A DNA stretch of 64,000 bases, taken from assembly GCA_002436185.1 (NCBI GenBank), contig DJKX01000032.1, positions 90,335 to 154,334 on the forward strand, in the 5' to 3' direction. The notes under the pieces are model-generated. The model saw nothing but the letters and a program-made list of their open reading frames with translations. It was not told the origin of the DNA and did not search any database. The DNA is from Fidelibacterota bacterium UBA6531. GTDB taxonomy: Bacteria > Fidelibacterota > Marinisomatia > Marinisomatales > TCS55. Shown piece after piece: positions 34,076 through 43,603 of this stretch; position 1 is the stretch's first letter; each line of letters opens with the position of its first letter. Made by a program: the position numbers and the translations under genes.

Positions 34076-34983
34076 TGGGATTAGCTTTTCTTTGCCCGGG
34101 ACAAGGATCACAAAAAGTAGGGATGGGCCAAGATCTGTTTGAGAATTCGAACCTGGCAAAATCTCATTTTGAAACAGCAAATGAAATTCTAGGCGTAGAT
34201 ATTCAGGATATTATGTTCAATGGTCCAGACGAAACACTTAAACAAACGCAATACACACAGCCTGCTTTGTATATTGTGTCAGTCATCATCGGTTCATTAC
34301 TTACAGACAAAGGATTAAAACCCACCAGTGCTGCAGGACATAGTTTAGGCGAATATTCAGCTTACACTCTTGCAGGAGCATTTGATTTTGAGACAGGACT
34401 TAAATTGGTGAAAGTCAGAGCAAACAGTATGCAAAAATCAGGTGAAGACCAACCCGGTACAATGGCAGCCATCATTGGACTGGAAGATGATGAAGTACAA
34501 AATGTTACTGATAAAATATCTGGAATAGTCGTCGCTGCAAATTTTAATTCCCCGGGTCAAGTTGTTATTTCTGGTGAAATAGATGCTGTAAATTCAGCCA
34601 TGACTGCAGCCAAGGAAAACGGTGCAAGGATGGTAATACCTTTGAACGTGAGCGGGGCTTTTCACTCACCCTTGATGACAAGTGCTAGGGAACAACTTGC
34701 AGAAATGATAAATTCAATTGAAATTAGGGATTCTATGATTCCTGTTTATAGCAATGTTTCTGCTGATCCGATCATACAGACTAATGATATAAAGCATGCA
34801 ATGATCTCGCAGCTGGAAAACCCAGTTTTATGGAGTCAAACTATTTTAAATATGACACAAAATGGAATTGATCATTTTATGGAAGTAGGTACGGGTCGTG
34901 TACTACAAGGATTATGCAAGCGGATAAATCGTTCATTGACAACCAGCGGCGTAGAAAACTGGGAACAAATAGGAAATGCTTGA
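34075..34983 (+). CDS. fabD: Malonyl-CoA:ACP transacylase (FabD)
   Basis: A 302-residue enzyme that loads malonyl groups onto acyl carrier protein. FLCPGQGSQKVGMGQDL at the start, the nucleophile serine in GHSLGEYSAYTLAGA, the arginine in VKVRANSMQ and the catalytic histidine in SGAFHSPLM are all in place. It overlaps fabH by one base and fabG by eight. Confidence 0.96.
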   Translation: MGLAFLCPGQGSQKVGMGQDLFENSNLAKSHFETANEILGVDIQDIMFNGPDETLKQTQYTQPALYIVSVIIGSLLTDKGLKPTSAAGHSLGEYSAYTLAGAFDFETGLKLVKVRANSMQKSGEDQPGTMAAIIGLEDDEVQNVTDKISGIVVAANFNSPGQVVISGEIDAVNSAMTAAKENGARMVIPLNVSGAFHSPLMTSAREQLAEMINSIEIRDSMIPVYSNVSADPIIQTNDIKHAMISQLENPVLWSQTILNMTQNGIDHFMEVGTGRVLQGLCKRINRSLTTSGVENWEQIGNA

Positions 34984-35710
34984 TCTGAAAAGTAAAGTTG
35001 CATTGGTCACAGGTGCTTCCCGAGGTATTGGTAAATCTATTGCCACAGTTTTAGCGAATGCAGGTGCTCATGTGGTGTGCGTAAGCCGTAATGAAAGTGA
35101 TGTTCAAGCAGTGGCAGATTCTCTCCCAAGTGCATCTGCAGCAGCCTGTGATGTGTCCTCATCCGAAGAGTTTACAAATCTGATTAATTTAGTTGTAAAA
35201 GAACATGGTCAAATAGATATTCTAGTCAACAATGCTGGAATTACAAGGGATGGACTTATCATGCGCATGAAAGATGACGACTGGAATATGGTACTGGATA
35301 TAAATTTGAAAGGTGCGTTTAACGGCATCAAAGCTGTTACTCGAACTATGATGAAGCAGAAATCGGGTAGAATTATAAATATTTCGTCAGTCGTGGGTTT
35401 AACCGGTAATGCCGGACAAGCCAATTATGCAGCATCCAAAGCAGGTTTGATAGGTCTAACAAAATCAACCGCTAAAGAATTATCCTCTCGAGGGATAACG
35501 GTCAATTGCATCGCACCGGGCTACATTGCTACGGACATGACTGCTGAATTAAGCGATGCTGTAAAAGAGGATTTGAAAAATCAAATACCGCTGGGATGGA
35601 TAGGAAATCCGGAGGACATTGCACATATGGCATTATTTCTCGCATCGGATAAGGCCGGTTATATAACCGGACAAACCATCGCCGTTGATGGCGGTATTGT
35701 CATGACTTAA
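34976..35710 (+). CDS. fabG: 3-oxoacyl-ACP reductase (FabG)
   Basis: A 244-residue short-chain dehydrogenase that reduces 3-oxoacyl-ACP with NADPH. The cofactor motif is VTGASRGIGKSIATVL, then VNNAGITRDGLIMRM, the catalytic serine in INISSVVG, YAASKAG for the YxxxK pair, and the end GYITGQTIAVDGGIVMT. Lying in the fab operon decides FabG among the many related dehydrogenases. Confidence 0.95.
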   Translation: MLDLKSKVALVTGASRGIGKSIATVLANAGAHVVCVSRNESDVQAVADSLPSASAAACDVSSSEEFTNLINLVVKEHGQIDILVNNAGITRDGLIMRMKDDDWNMVLDINLKGAFNGIKAVTRTMMKQKSGRIINISSVVGLTGNAGQANYAASKAGLIGLTKSTAKELSSRGITVNCIAPGYIATDMTAELSDAVKEDLKNQIPLGWIGNPEDIAHMALFLASDKAGYITGQTIAVDGGIVMT

Positions 35711-35724
35711 TAAAGGAGAAACAC

Positions 35725-35958
35725 ATGTCAACAACACTGGATAAAGTAAAAGAAGTCGTCATGGATAAACTTGGCGTGGAAGAAGGTAAAATTACAGAAG
35801 ATGCCCATTTCATGGATGATCTTGGTGCCGACTCTCTCGATACAGTTGAACTTATCATGCAGCTCGAAGAAGAGTTCGGTATCGAAATTCCTGACGAAGA
35901 CGCTGAAAACATCACGACAGTCGGAAAAGCTGTAGGGTATATCGACAGTAAATCATAA
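35725..35958 (+). CDS. acpP: Acyl carrier protein
   Basis: A 77-residue acidic helical protein with the phosphopantetheine serine in DLGADSLDTVELIMQLEEEF. AAAGGAG before ATG 35725 gives a strong ribosome site, in line with the high expression usual for ACP. It carries the growing acyl chain for the neighbouring Fab enzymes. Confidence 0.97.
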   Translation: MSTTLDKVKEVVMDKLGVEEGKITEDAHFMDDLGADSLDTVELIMQLEEEFGIEIPDEDAENITTVGKAVGYIDSKS

Positions 35959-35961
35959 AAT

Positions 35962-37209
35962 ATGTCTAAACGTCGAGTCGTCATTACCGGGTTGGGAGCT
36001 TTGGCTCCCAACGGCAATTCCGTTGCCGATTTCTGGTCCGGAATTATAGCCGGGAAAAGTGGAATACAGAATGTTTCATATTTTGACACAGAAAATTTCA
36101 ATGTCAAAATTGCTGGTGAATTATCTGATTTCAATCCGGAAGATCATTTTGATAGAAAAGAACTCCGGAAGCTTGATCCCTTTTCCATTTATGGACTGGT
36201 AACATCAACAGAAGCGATTATCGATTCCGGATTGGATTTGGAATCCATTGATCTAGATCGAGCCGGAGTAATCATTGGTAGTGGCGTGGGCGGCATTCAA
36301 ACGCTGGAAGATCAGCATAAAGTATTACAAGAAAAAGGATCCCGAAGAATATCTCCATTTTTTGTACCTAAAATGATTGCAAATATTGCTGCGGGACAAA
36401 TTGCTATTAAATTTGGATTTCGTGGACCTAATTATACTGTTGTTTCTGCTTGTTCATCCGGATCCGACGCTATCGGCCAGGCTTTTCGTAAAATTCAATA
36501 TGGCGAAACAGATGTAATGATTACTGGCGGTAGTGAAGCATCGGTCACACCTATGACCATCGCCGGATTTGGAAATATGAAAGCTCTTTCAGCTTCTCAT
36601 AATGATGAACCTGAAAAAGCCAGTAGACCTTTTGATAAAAACAGAGATGGTTTTGTCCTTGGTGAGGGTGCCGGAATGATCGTACTTGAATCCTTGGATC
36701 ACGCCCAAGCTCGCGGTGCTAATATTCTAGCAGAAATGTCAGGTTATGGCGCTACAGATGATGCGTTTCATATAACCCAACCAGCTGAAGGTGGCGCAGG
36801 CGCGGTAAAAGCTATAATAAATGCTCTTGCAGATGCCGGTGCCCAACCTGATGAAATAAATTATATCAATGCTCACGGTACATCTACACCTTTCAATGAC
36901 AAATCTGAATCAGCAGCAATTCGTACTGTTTTTGGTGCTCATGCTGATTCATTGAAAGTGAGTTCTACTAAATCAATGACAGGACATCTTTTAGGCGCAA
37001 GTGGTGCTATTGCTGCCGTTGCCTGTATTAAAGCACTACAGGATAACAAAGTCCCTCCCACGATTAATTATACAACCCTAGACCCGGAATGCGATTTGGA
37101 TTATGTACCGAATAAATCACAAGATTTGGAATGCAATATTGTTATGATGAACGCCTTTGGGTTTGGCGGTCACAATGCTGTATTAGTGCTTCGAGCATGG
37201 GACGATTAG
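35962..37209 (+). CDS. fabF: 3-oxoacyl-ACP synthase II (FabF)
   Basis: A 415-residue condensing enzyme for chain elongation. Nucleophile cysteine in VSACSSGSDAIGQ, histidines in NAHGTSTPFND and SMTGHLLGASGAI, and GFGFGGHNAVLVL at the end. The start RRVVITGLGALAPNG is standard. It follows acpP by three bases, the universal acpP-fabF-rnc order. Confidence 0.96.
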   Translation: MSKRRVVITGLGALAPNGNSVADFWSGIIAGKSGIQNVSYFDTENFNVKIAGELSDFNPEDHFDRKELRKLDPFSIYGLVTSTEAIIDSGLDLESIDLDRAGVIIGSGVGGIQTLEDQHKVLQEKGSRRISPFFVPKMIANIAAGQIAIKFGFRGPNYTVVSACSSGSDAIGQAFRKIQYGETDVMITGGSEASVTPMTIAGFGNMKALSASHNDEPEKASRPFDKNRDGFVLGEGAGMIVLESLDHAQARGANILAEMSGYGATDDAFHITQPAEGGAGAVKAIINALADAGAQPDEINYINAHGTSTPFNDKSESAAIRTVFGAHADSLKVSSTKSMTGHLLGASGAIAAVACIKALQDNKVPPTINYTTLDPECDLDYVPNKSQDLECNIVMMNAFGFGGHNAVLVLRAWDD

Positions 37210-37216
37210 TATTGCG

Positions 37217-37921
37217 GTGTTAAAGTCGCTAAAACAACTATTTTTTAAAAATTCTTCCACATATACCCCACTTGAAAAACAAATAGACTATACGTTTAGA
37301 GATTATACATATCTCTACCAGGCATTTACCCACCGTTCAAAAAGCGCAAACCCAAAATACAATTACGAGCGTCTTGAATTTCTTGGCGATGCGGTTATTG
37401 ACATCATCGTCAGTGAAGAATTGATGAAGGAATTTCCCGAGGGAGATGAAGGATTACTAACTCAAAAACGATCTGCTCTCGTGCAGCGTTCATTTTTAGC
37501 ATCCATGGGTTCATTGTTGAATCTTCTGGATAATTTTAATGTTGAATCCACAGTAAATTTGAATAATGATAAAGTAGCCGTTAAACAATTAGCTAACTTA
37601 TACGAATCCTTAATAGGTGCTATTTACTTGGACGGTGGTATGAAACCGGCTAAAAACCTCATTATGGAAACAGTCTGGCAGCACAGGCTAGAAGCATGGA
37701 AAACAGTGAATTACAAAGGGTTGCTCATTGAATACTGTCATGCAAAAAATTTTGATAATCCTAAATTTCTTATTTCAGATGTATCTGGTCCGGATCATCA
37801 GAAATTATTCGAGGTTCATGTTAAAATTGGAGATGAGATATATCCTTCTGGAATTGGGATGGAAAAAAAGTCCGCTGAACAGTCAGCAGCGCAAAATGCC
37901 TTGGATATTCTCCAAGATTAA
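37217..37921 (+). CDS. rnc: Ribonuclease III
   Basis: A 234-residue double-strand-specific endoribonuclease for rRNA and mRNA processing. The catalytic signature ERLEFLGDAVIDIIVSEEL and the second acidic site in NLYESLIGAIYLDGG are seen, with a C-terminal double-stranded RNA-binding domain (LLIEYCHAKNFDNPKF, GMEKKSAEQSAAQNALDIL). Start is GTG 37217. Its stop overlaps the stop of the opposite-strand gene in a shared TTAA. Confidence 0.94.
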   Translation: MLKSLKQLFFKNSSTYTPLEKQIDYTFRDYTYLYQAFTHRSKSANPKYNYERLEFLGDAVIDIIVSEELMKEFPEGDEGLLTQKRSALVQRSFLASMGSLLNLLDNFNVESTVNLNNDKVAVKQLANLYESLIGAIYLDGGMKPAKNLIMETVWQHRLEAWKTVNYKGLLIEYCHAKNFDNPKFLISDVSGPDHQKLFEVHVKIGDEIYPSGIGMEKKSAEQSAAQNALDILQD

Positions 37922-38469
37922 GCTTTTATATCATTAATTTGATCACGAATCTCTGCAGCTCGCTCATATTCTTCCCCCTCAATTGCTTCCTGCAGTTTCT
38001 TTTCCAGGGAATTCAAAGACGGTGCCCAGTCCGCTGATTCAAGCCCTTCCTCCTCTTCTTTGCCAATATCGGGCATCATGGCTGCTTCAGTCATAACATT
38101 ATCAGAAACCAGAATGGGGGATTGGAGGCGCAGGGCCACTGCCAAGGCATCACTGGGTCGAGCATCTATTGATCGATCACCAATACCATCACCTTCAATT
38201 TCTAGTCGAGCATAAAATACACCTTCTTTTAATGAGGTTATTTTGACCGTTTTTAAGCTACTGTCGATCCCTTTTATAATATTTCCAATTAAGTCGTGAG
38301 TTAAAGGTCGAGGTGTTTCCATATACTCCAATGCTAAAGCAATAGATTGTGCTTCGAATGCTCCTACGATAACAGGAAGTCGTCGTTCACCATCAATTTC
38401 CTTAAGGATTACAGCATAACTCCGACTGGGAGGATGGAATGAAATTTTATGTACTTTAACAGCAATCAT
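37918..38469 (-). CDS. Bifunctional-nuclease (BFN, DUF151) domain protein with UVR motif
   Basis: A 183-residue protein. Residues 1-135 are a BFN domain (KISFHPPSRSYAVILKE, LPVIVGAFEAQSIALALE, RPLTHDLIGNIIK, ARPSDALAVALRLQSPI). After an acidic spacer, LEKKLQEAIEGEEYERAAEI with RDQIND is a UvrB/UvrC-type UVR motif. BFN proteins were described as nucleases in plants and the fold is common in bacteria; the exact cellular role is unsettled. The BFN-UVR fusion is typical of FCB and related phyla. It converges on rnc. Confidence 0.88.
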   Translation of the reverse strand: MIAVKVHKISFHPPSRSYAVILKEIDGERRLPVIVGAFEAQSIALALEYMETPRPLTHDLIGNIIKGIDSSLKTVKITSLKEGVFYARLEIEGDGIGDRSIDARPSDALAVALRLQSPILVSDNVMTEAAMMPDIGKEEEEGLESADWAPSLNSLEKKLQEAIEGEEYERAAEIRDQINDIKA

Positions 38470-38535
38470 ATGTGGAAAACCCTTGGGATAATATAGACTT
38501 CGAAATCAGCCAAGATCAATACCTTTATTTTACTT

Positions 38536-39570
38536 TTAAGACAACTCTGCTTTTAATTGCATGATCGGTTCGACCGGTGATGGGTCTGTCCCATGAAAAA
38601 TAGCGCACCAGTAACTTACCCAATCGCCGAAATGGATCATATGAAGCAGGCGAATTCTTTCTGATGATCCCTCTACTGAAACAATGTATTGATTCTTATT
38701 CTTTACTTCTATAATTCGCTTTGTGATTTCTTGTCTAAATTTTACTCGATCATTATCATTAGAGTCGGTGAGCCAAAGTACACTTATATGTTTGAATAGA
38801 TCAGCATTATTTTCCCATCCAACTATTTCATTGTGATTCATTTCCGGCAATTCATTGTGGTAAGCCAGCATATCTGCATTTTCACAGAACTGTCCTTTCA
38901 ATCGCAGGGCGGCAACAGATGTAGTTGCTGATGCACCGTAAATAATGGGTAGTGTTTTATAGATTGATTTAGCTAATGTATATGTTGGGTTGTCTGCATT
39001 TTCTGCTGCGTAATAATCGCGTTGAATGCGAAGTAATTCAATTGTTTTCGACATATCTTCAAAAATAGAATCACTGATCAATCCTTGTCCTTTGAGTAAA
39101 TACAGCATGGGAACAACAGAAAATGCCAACGCGGCTCGCGGCTGCAGCCCGGACGTTGTTATAATGACATCGTAATTATCGGCAGTAAGATTTTCAGTGA
39201 GTGTACCACCAGTGGAAATTCCACAAAGGTGTGCTCCTTTTCCTTTAGCGTCTTCATAAGCAGACAATGTTTCTTCTGTATTACCGGAATAAGACGAACA
39301 GATTACCAGTGTTTTCTCATTTACCCAATTGGGTAAAGTATAATTGCGATTAACAAAGATAGGTACTTTTAATTCATCTGACAATAAAGCTTGGCAAACA
39401 TCACCCCCGATGGCAGAACCGCCCATACCGGCCACTACAATGTTTTGAATATTATTAAACATATTTTTAGGAGTAAAAGCATTTCCTATTTCCATCGTCT
39501 GGACTAAATGATCAGAAAAATCATAAATAGCTTTTTTCATGTTTTGTGTATCGATTGAATGTGTATCCAT
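38536..39570 (-). CDS. Bifunctional phosphoglucose/phosphomannose isomerase (SIS fold)
   Basis: A 344-residue double-SIS enzyme. It shows IVVAGMGGSAIGGDV, VICSSYSGNTEETLSAYEDA, GLQPRAALAFSVVPML, and the later ENADMLAYHNELPEMNHNEIVGW with the glutamate and histidine expected of the archaeal-type PGI/PMI family. These interconvert fructose-6-P with glucose-6-P and mannose-6-P. The neighbouring phosphohexomutase would take the product to the 1-phosphate for sugar nucleotides. It overlaps the upstream prenyl synthase stop by one base. Confidence 0.88.
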   Translation of the reverse strand: MDTHSIDTQNMKKAIYDFSDHLVQTMEIGNAFTPKNMFNNIQNIVVAGMGGSAIGGDVCQALLSDELKVPIFVNRNYTLPNWVNEKTLVICSSYSGNTEETLSAYEDAKGKGAHLCGISTGGTLTENLTADNYDVIITTSGLQPRAALAFSVVPMLYLLKGQGLISDSIFEDMSKTIELLRIQRDYYAAENADNPTYTLAKSIYKTLPIIYGASATTSVAALRLKGQFCENADMLAYHNELPEMNHNEIVGWENNADLFKHISVLWLTDSNDNDRVKFRQEITKRIIEVKNKNQYIVSVEGSSERIRLLHMIHFGDWVSYWCAIFHGTDPSPVEPIMQLKAELS

Positions 39571-40535
39571 TAATGTGTCCTATTTAAAACAAAATCTGTG
39601 AATTGATCCATTGTTATTTTATGATCACCTTCAAATATAGTCAGGGAATCTTTTGCTTTATCGATATACCCCTGACTTATTTCTCGTGCTCGTACTTCAA
39701 CTCCCGTTTCAATGTAAAATGAACGCATTCGTTCCCGCTTTGTGGAAATATCCGCATCACTTCTTGATATTTCATTCCAGCCATCGTGTTTTCTGGCCAG
39801 GATAGTTAATATAGTTTGTTTATCTGCAGCCACATCGCTTTCTAGGCTTTTTCCTAGATTTTCTTTATCACTGAATATTTCCAGAATATCATCCTGAACC
39901 TGGAAACCACGACCGAGATTAAGACCATATGAGCGAAGTTCAGCACAAACATCATCTGATTTTGCGCCAAGGATACCGCCCAATTCTGCACAAAGACTTA
40001 ATAAAGCACCTGTTTTTCTACTGATCATATCCAAGTACTTATCCAACGTTACGGTTGAGTCGCCTTCAAACTGGAGATCATAGGCTTGTCCTTCACAAAC
40101 AGTTAACGATGCTTTATTGAAGGCTTGCAATGCCTGAACGGTGTTGGATTGAACTTGTCCAATAATTAATTGGGCAAGTGTAAAAATACTGTCACCTGTT
40201 AGAATCGCCGCTTCAGTTCCAAACTTCTTATGGACCGTCAGTTTGCCGTGGCGAGTGTCGTCATGATCCATAATATCATCATGGATCAGGGTAAAATTAT
40301 GCAGCAGTTCAACGGCCAATCCTGCGTGCATGAGATCATCCGGGTCTGCATCAAATCCACGACCAGATAAGTGCACTAGAATCGGTCGCAGACGCTTTCC
40401 TTTTCCTGCTAATGCATATCGGATTGGATCATATAAATACGCTGGTTCTTCCGGTAAATCCAGTTTACCAAGGTGGCTATCTGTTTCTGAACGGATAAAG
40501 TCCAGCAGTTCTGAAAATGATTTAGTGTCCGACAT
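39570..40535 (-). CDS. Trans-polyprenyl diphosphate synthase
   Basis: A 321-residue isoprenyl synthase. First aspartate-rich motif LIHDDIMDHDDTR and second FQVQDDILEIFSD bind magnesium-diphosphate; GKGKRLRPILVHLS and KKFGTEAAILTGD fit the family. These enzymes add isopentenyl diphosphate units to make farnesyl, geranylgeranyl or longer chains for quinones, carotenoids or undecaprenyl precursors. Chain length cannot be set firmly from sequence. It starts inside the end of the phosphohexomutase gene (14-base overlap). Confidence 0.9.
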   Translation of the reverse strand: MSDTKSFSELLDFIRSETDSHLGKLDLPEEPAYLYDPIRYALAGKGKRLRPILVHLSGRGFDADPDDLMHAGLAVELLHNFTLIHDDIMDHDDTRHGKLTVHKKFGTEAAILTGDSIFTLAQLIIGQVQSNTVQALQAFNKASLTVCEGQAYDLQFEGDSTVTLDKYLDMISRKTGALLSLCAELGGILGAKSDDVCAELRSYGLNLGRGFQVQDDILEIFSDKENLGKSLESDVAADKQTILTILARKHDGWNEISRSDADISTKRERMRSFYIETGVEVRAREISQGYIDKAKDSLTIFEGDHKITMDQFTDFVLNRTH

Positions 40536-41892
40536 CCAGTTTTAATGTACCTATTTCCTGGAGTTTGTCCATAACCAGTTTTTTGATTTCATTCATGCGC
40601 TCAAGTGTATCTGCTTCGAACCGGCATACGATCACCGGTTGTGTATTGGACGAGCGCACCAAACCCCAGCCATCTCCAAAACGAATGCGAACACCATCCA
40701 CTGTACTGCAGTCATAATTTTCTGTAAAATAGTCCACAGCCTCTTTAGCAATGCGAAATTTCTCCTCATCATTTTCAGCTTCCAATCGCATTTCCGGGGT
40801 GGAATAATATTTGGGAAGTTCTGCTACCATTTCAGAAAGTGTTTTATCAGATCTGCTCAACATTTGTACCGTACGTACAGCTACATAAATAGCATCGTCA
40901 TACCCATAATAATCATCGGCAAAAAAGATATGCCCGCTCATTTCACCGCCAAATCGGCAACCCAATTCATACATTCTCTGTTTTATCAATGAATGTCCTG
41001 TTTTCCACATTATGGGAGTACCACCATGCTTATCAATCATTTCTTCCAAAGCTTGTGAACATTTTACATCGTATAAAATTTCGTCACCTTCATTTTGGAT
41101 TACTTCAGGAAGAAATAAGGACATAAGCTGATCCGCCCAAATAATTTCACCCATTTCATCCACCACGCCCACACGATCGGCATCACCGTCAAAAGCTATA
41201 CCAATATCGTATTCACCCGTTTTCATAAGTGTAATGAGATCCACTAGATTTTCCTTTACAGTCGGATCTGGATGGTGATTAGGAAATGTGCCGTCGATAT
41301 CGCAAAATAATTCAGTCAATTCCACGTTCATATTTTTAAAAATGTCCGGAGCCAAGATTGCCCCGGCTGCATTTCCACAGTCCATGACCACTTTAAGTTT
41401 TCGCTCGATATTTATCTTACCTAAAATCATTTGTGTGTATTTTTCTTTGAGGTTATGATTAACCTCACTTCCCTCTCCTATTTCATAATCGCTATTTTCA
41501 ATTATTCTACGAATGTTCTGGATTTGTTCACCAAATACTGCTTTACATTCCATAGACATTTTGAAGCCATTGAATTCCGGTGGATTATGAGAACCGGTAA
41601 TCTGCATTGCGCCGAAAACATCCAATTCAAACATACTAAAATAATTTACGGGTGTAGGTAAAATGCCAATATTGATCACATCTACTCCTGTTGAAAGAAC
41701 TCCTTTTTTGAATTGTTCGATCAGATCCGGAGTTGTGAGGCGTACATCGCCGCTCAAACTGATCTCTTGTCCGCCGGCACGTTTGACAAATGTGCCGAAA
41801 CCTTTGCCCAGGCTTTCCACAATGTCCGGAGGGAAATCTTCGGCTACTTTTCCGCGAATATCGTATTCTCTGAAAATATATTTATTTATCAT
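40522..41892 (-). CDS. Phosphomannomutase/phosphoglucomutase
   Basis: A 456-residue alpha-D-phosphohexomutase. N-terminus FREYDIRGKVAEDFPPDI, phosphoserine loop QITGSHNPPEFNGFK, metal loop IAFDGDADRVGVVDE, sugar-binding GGEMSGHIFFADDYYGYDDA and the C-terminal phosphate loop RSSNTQPVIVCRFEA are present. It moves phosphate between the 6 and 1 positions of mannose or glucose for envelope sugar nucleotides. Together with the isomerase two genes on, it gives a route from fructose-6-P to mannose-1-P. Confidence 0.93.
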   Translation of the reverse strand: MINKYIFREYDIRGKVAEDFPPDIVESLGKGFGTFVKRAGGQEISLSGDVRLTTPDLIEQFKKGVLSTGVDVINIGILPTPVNYFSMFELDVFGAMQITGSHNPPEFNGFKMSMECKAVFGEQIQNIRRIIENSDYEIGEGSEVNHNLKEKYTQMILGKINIERKLKVVMDCGNAAGAILAPDIFKNMNVELTELFCDIDGTFPNHHPDPTVKENLVDLITLMKTGEYDIGIAFDGDADRVGVVDEMGEIIWADQLMSLFLPEVIQNEGDEILYDVKCSQALEEMIDKHGGTPIMWKTGHSLIKQRMYELGCRFGGEMSGHIFFADDYYGYDDAIYVAVRTVQMLSRSDKTLSEMVAELPKYYSTPEMRLEAENDEEKFRIAKEAVDYFTENYDCSTVDGVRIRFGDGWGLVRSSNTQPVIVCRFEADTLERMNEIKKLVMDKLQEIGTLKLDVGH

Positions 41893-41998
41893 GGATTTAT
41901 ACTATGTTGATTGAATGATTGAATAATTTGAAGAGAAATTACAGAAAATATGTATTGAATAAATATTGAGAAATTTTACAATAGCTTATATAATTGTT

Positions 41999-43579
41999 TT
42001 ACTTCAACATATAGGAAAGATTTTTTCTCAATACAACTGAAGCAGTGAGCAATCCTGAAAAGAGAGCACTGGTTACGCCCACAGTGGTAATATCCTGGCC
42101 TGTAAGAAATAGATTGTTAATTTTTGTGCGGGGACGCAGCCATTTTTGATGAAATCGCTTTGAAGTATGGCTGATGCCATACATTTCGCCTTTTTGATAA
42201 TTCGCCAAAGAATTAACCGTTAAAGGAGTTGACAATTCTGCATATGCCAAGCTATCCTTAGCCTGGGGAATGTGTTTAAATACAATTTCAAGAATTCGTT
42301 GTGAAATTATTTCCTTTTCTTTTTCATAATCTTCTCCCCTCTTTTTCCAGGGCAAGTCCTGCCATTTGGCATACCAATCCCAGTTGGCTAGAGTGATCGC
42401 TTCTATCGTGGCATATCCGTCGTGATTTTCATTCCAGGCATCATCCTTTGCTGAGGGAAAAGAAACATAAACCACTGGAAAATCTTTTTCAGGATTGTTT
42501 ATAAATTCTTGAACATTGCGGTCGTGGTCATAACCGGGATAAATCCAAAGATTGGTTTTACCCAATTTCAATTCTTCTGCAGATTTATTCAACCCCAGAT
42601 GCAGGCAGACATAACTTTCTGTCTGTTCAATACTATCAAGGTCTGGTAGATGTGAATTGTCCGCACGCTCATCCCGTAGAAATTTGTCAAACGTATTCAC
42701 AACACCCGCACTACTGATAATAACAGGTGCTTCCAGTACATCACCATTTTCTAGTTCTACGCCTATAGCTTTTTCTTTATGAATAACTATTTTATTCACA
42801 CCTGCGTTGACTGCCAAATGACCGCCGTTGGCTTCGATTACATCAGTCACTGTTTCAGCAATTCGCCTTGAGGAACCAATAGGGTAATTACCGCCATCGA
42901 GATAATGGCGAGCCACAGAAGCATGCATAAAAAAATTACTCTGTTTGGGTGGCAGACCGTGATCGCCCCATTGTCCTGAAAGTACGCCCAGGAGTTTTGG
43001 ATTATCAGACAGACCATTTATGACATCAAAAGTCGTCCTGTCAGCATATTTGAAGAATTTTCCCGTCATAAAAGGGTAAGTAATATTTGCAAGTATATTT
43101 GGTAGTGCTTTGTTGGCAAAATATGGCCTGGCACTTTTTACCGCCTCGTCCAAATAATTCATATAAGTTTGGATGGCTTTTTCCTCCTTTGGAAAATAAC
43201 CAATCATATCTTCTACAAACTGTTTCCGTGGAGCCACAAAATTGTAATTTTTATCAGGAAAAATGATTCGATCATAATTATCATCCATTCGAGACCATTG
43301 AAGTTTAGAATCGGAAATGAGATCAAACAGCTTTCGAACTGCGGACCACTTGTTATGTACTTCACCTATGTAGTGTATACCCACATCCCATTCAAAGTCA
43401 TCGCGACGAAATGTATGAGTCCAGCCGCCGATTTTGAAATGTTTTTCAAGAACTAAAACGCGTTTACCATTCAGAGCCAATAGCGCTGCAGTAGAAAGAC
43501 CGCCTATGCCTGAGCCAATGATTATAGCGTCAAAATTTTCATCAGCCAGTTCAGATTTATAACTCGTCCATTTTTTCAT
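41999..43579 (-). CDS. FAD-dependent RetSat/CrtISO-type oxidoreductase
   Basis: A 526-residue flavoprotein. The FAD-binding dinucleotide fold is DAIIIGSGIGGLSTAALLAL, then VLVLEKHFKIGGWTHTF and DVGIHYIGEV; the C-terminal FAD region is NLFLTGQDITTVGVTSALFSG. The closest known types are retinol saturase and carotenoid cis-trans isomerase within the phytoene desaturase superfamily. The natural substrate may be a carotenoid, retinoid or other polyene. No crtB or rhodopsin gene is in the window, although a prenyl synthase lies two genes away. Confidence 0.82.
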   Translation of the reverse strand: MKKWTSYKSELADENFDAIIIGSGIGGLSTAALLALNGKRVLVLEKHFKIGGWTHTFRRDDFEWDVGIHYIGEVHNKWSAVRKLFDLISDSKLQWSRMDDNYDRIIFPDKNYNFVAPRKQFVEDMIGYFPKEEKAIQTYMNYLDEAVKSARPYFANKALPNILANITYPFMTGKFFKYADRTTFDVINGLSDNPKLLGVLSGQWGDHGLPPKQSNFFMHASVARHYLDGGNYPIGSSRRIAETVTDVIEANGGHLAVNAGVNKIVIHKEKAIGVELENGDVLEAPVIISSAGVVNTFDKFLRDERADNSHLPDLDSIEQTESYVCLHLGLNKSAEELKLGKTNLWIYPGYDHDRNVQEFINNPEKDFPVVYVSFPSAKDDAWNENHDGYATIEAITLANWDWYAKWQDLPWKKRGEDYEKEKEIISQRILEIVFKHIPQAKDSLAYAELSTPLTVNSLANYQKGEMYGISHTSKRFHQKWLRPRTKINNLFLTGQDITTVGVTSALFSGLLTASVVLRKNLSYMLK

Positions 43580-43603
43580 AATATTAATCTATTCTAAAAT
43601 GAT

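Noticed and set aside
37918..37921. rnc and the BFN gene sharing TTAA as a special arrangement
   Set aside because: Short convergent stop overlaps are common in compact genomes; no further structure is present.
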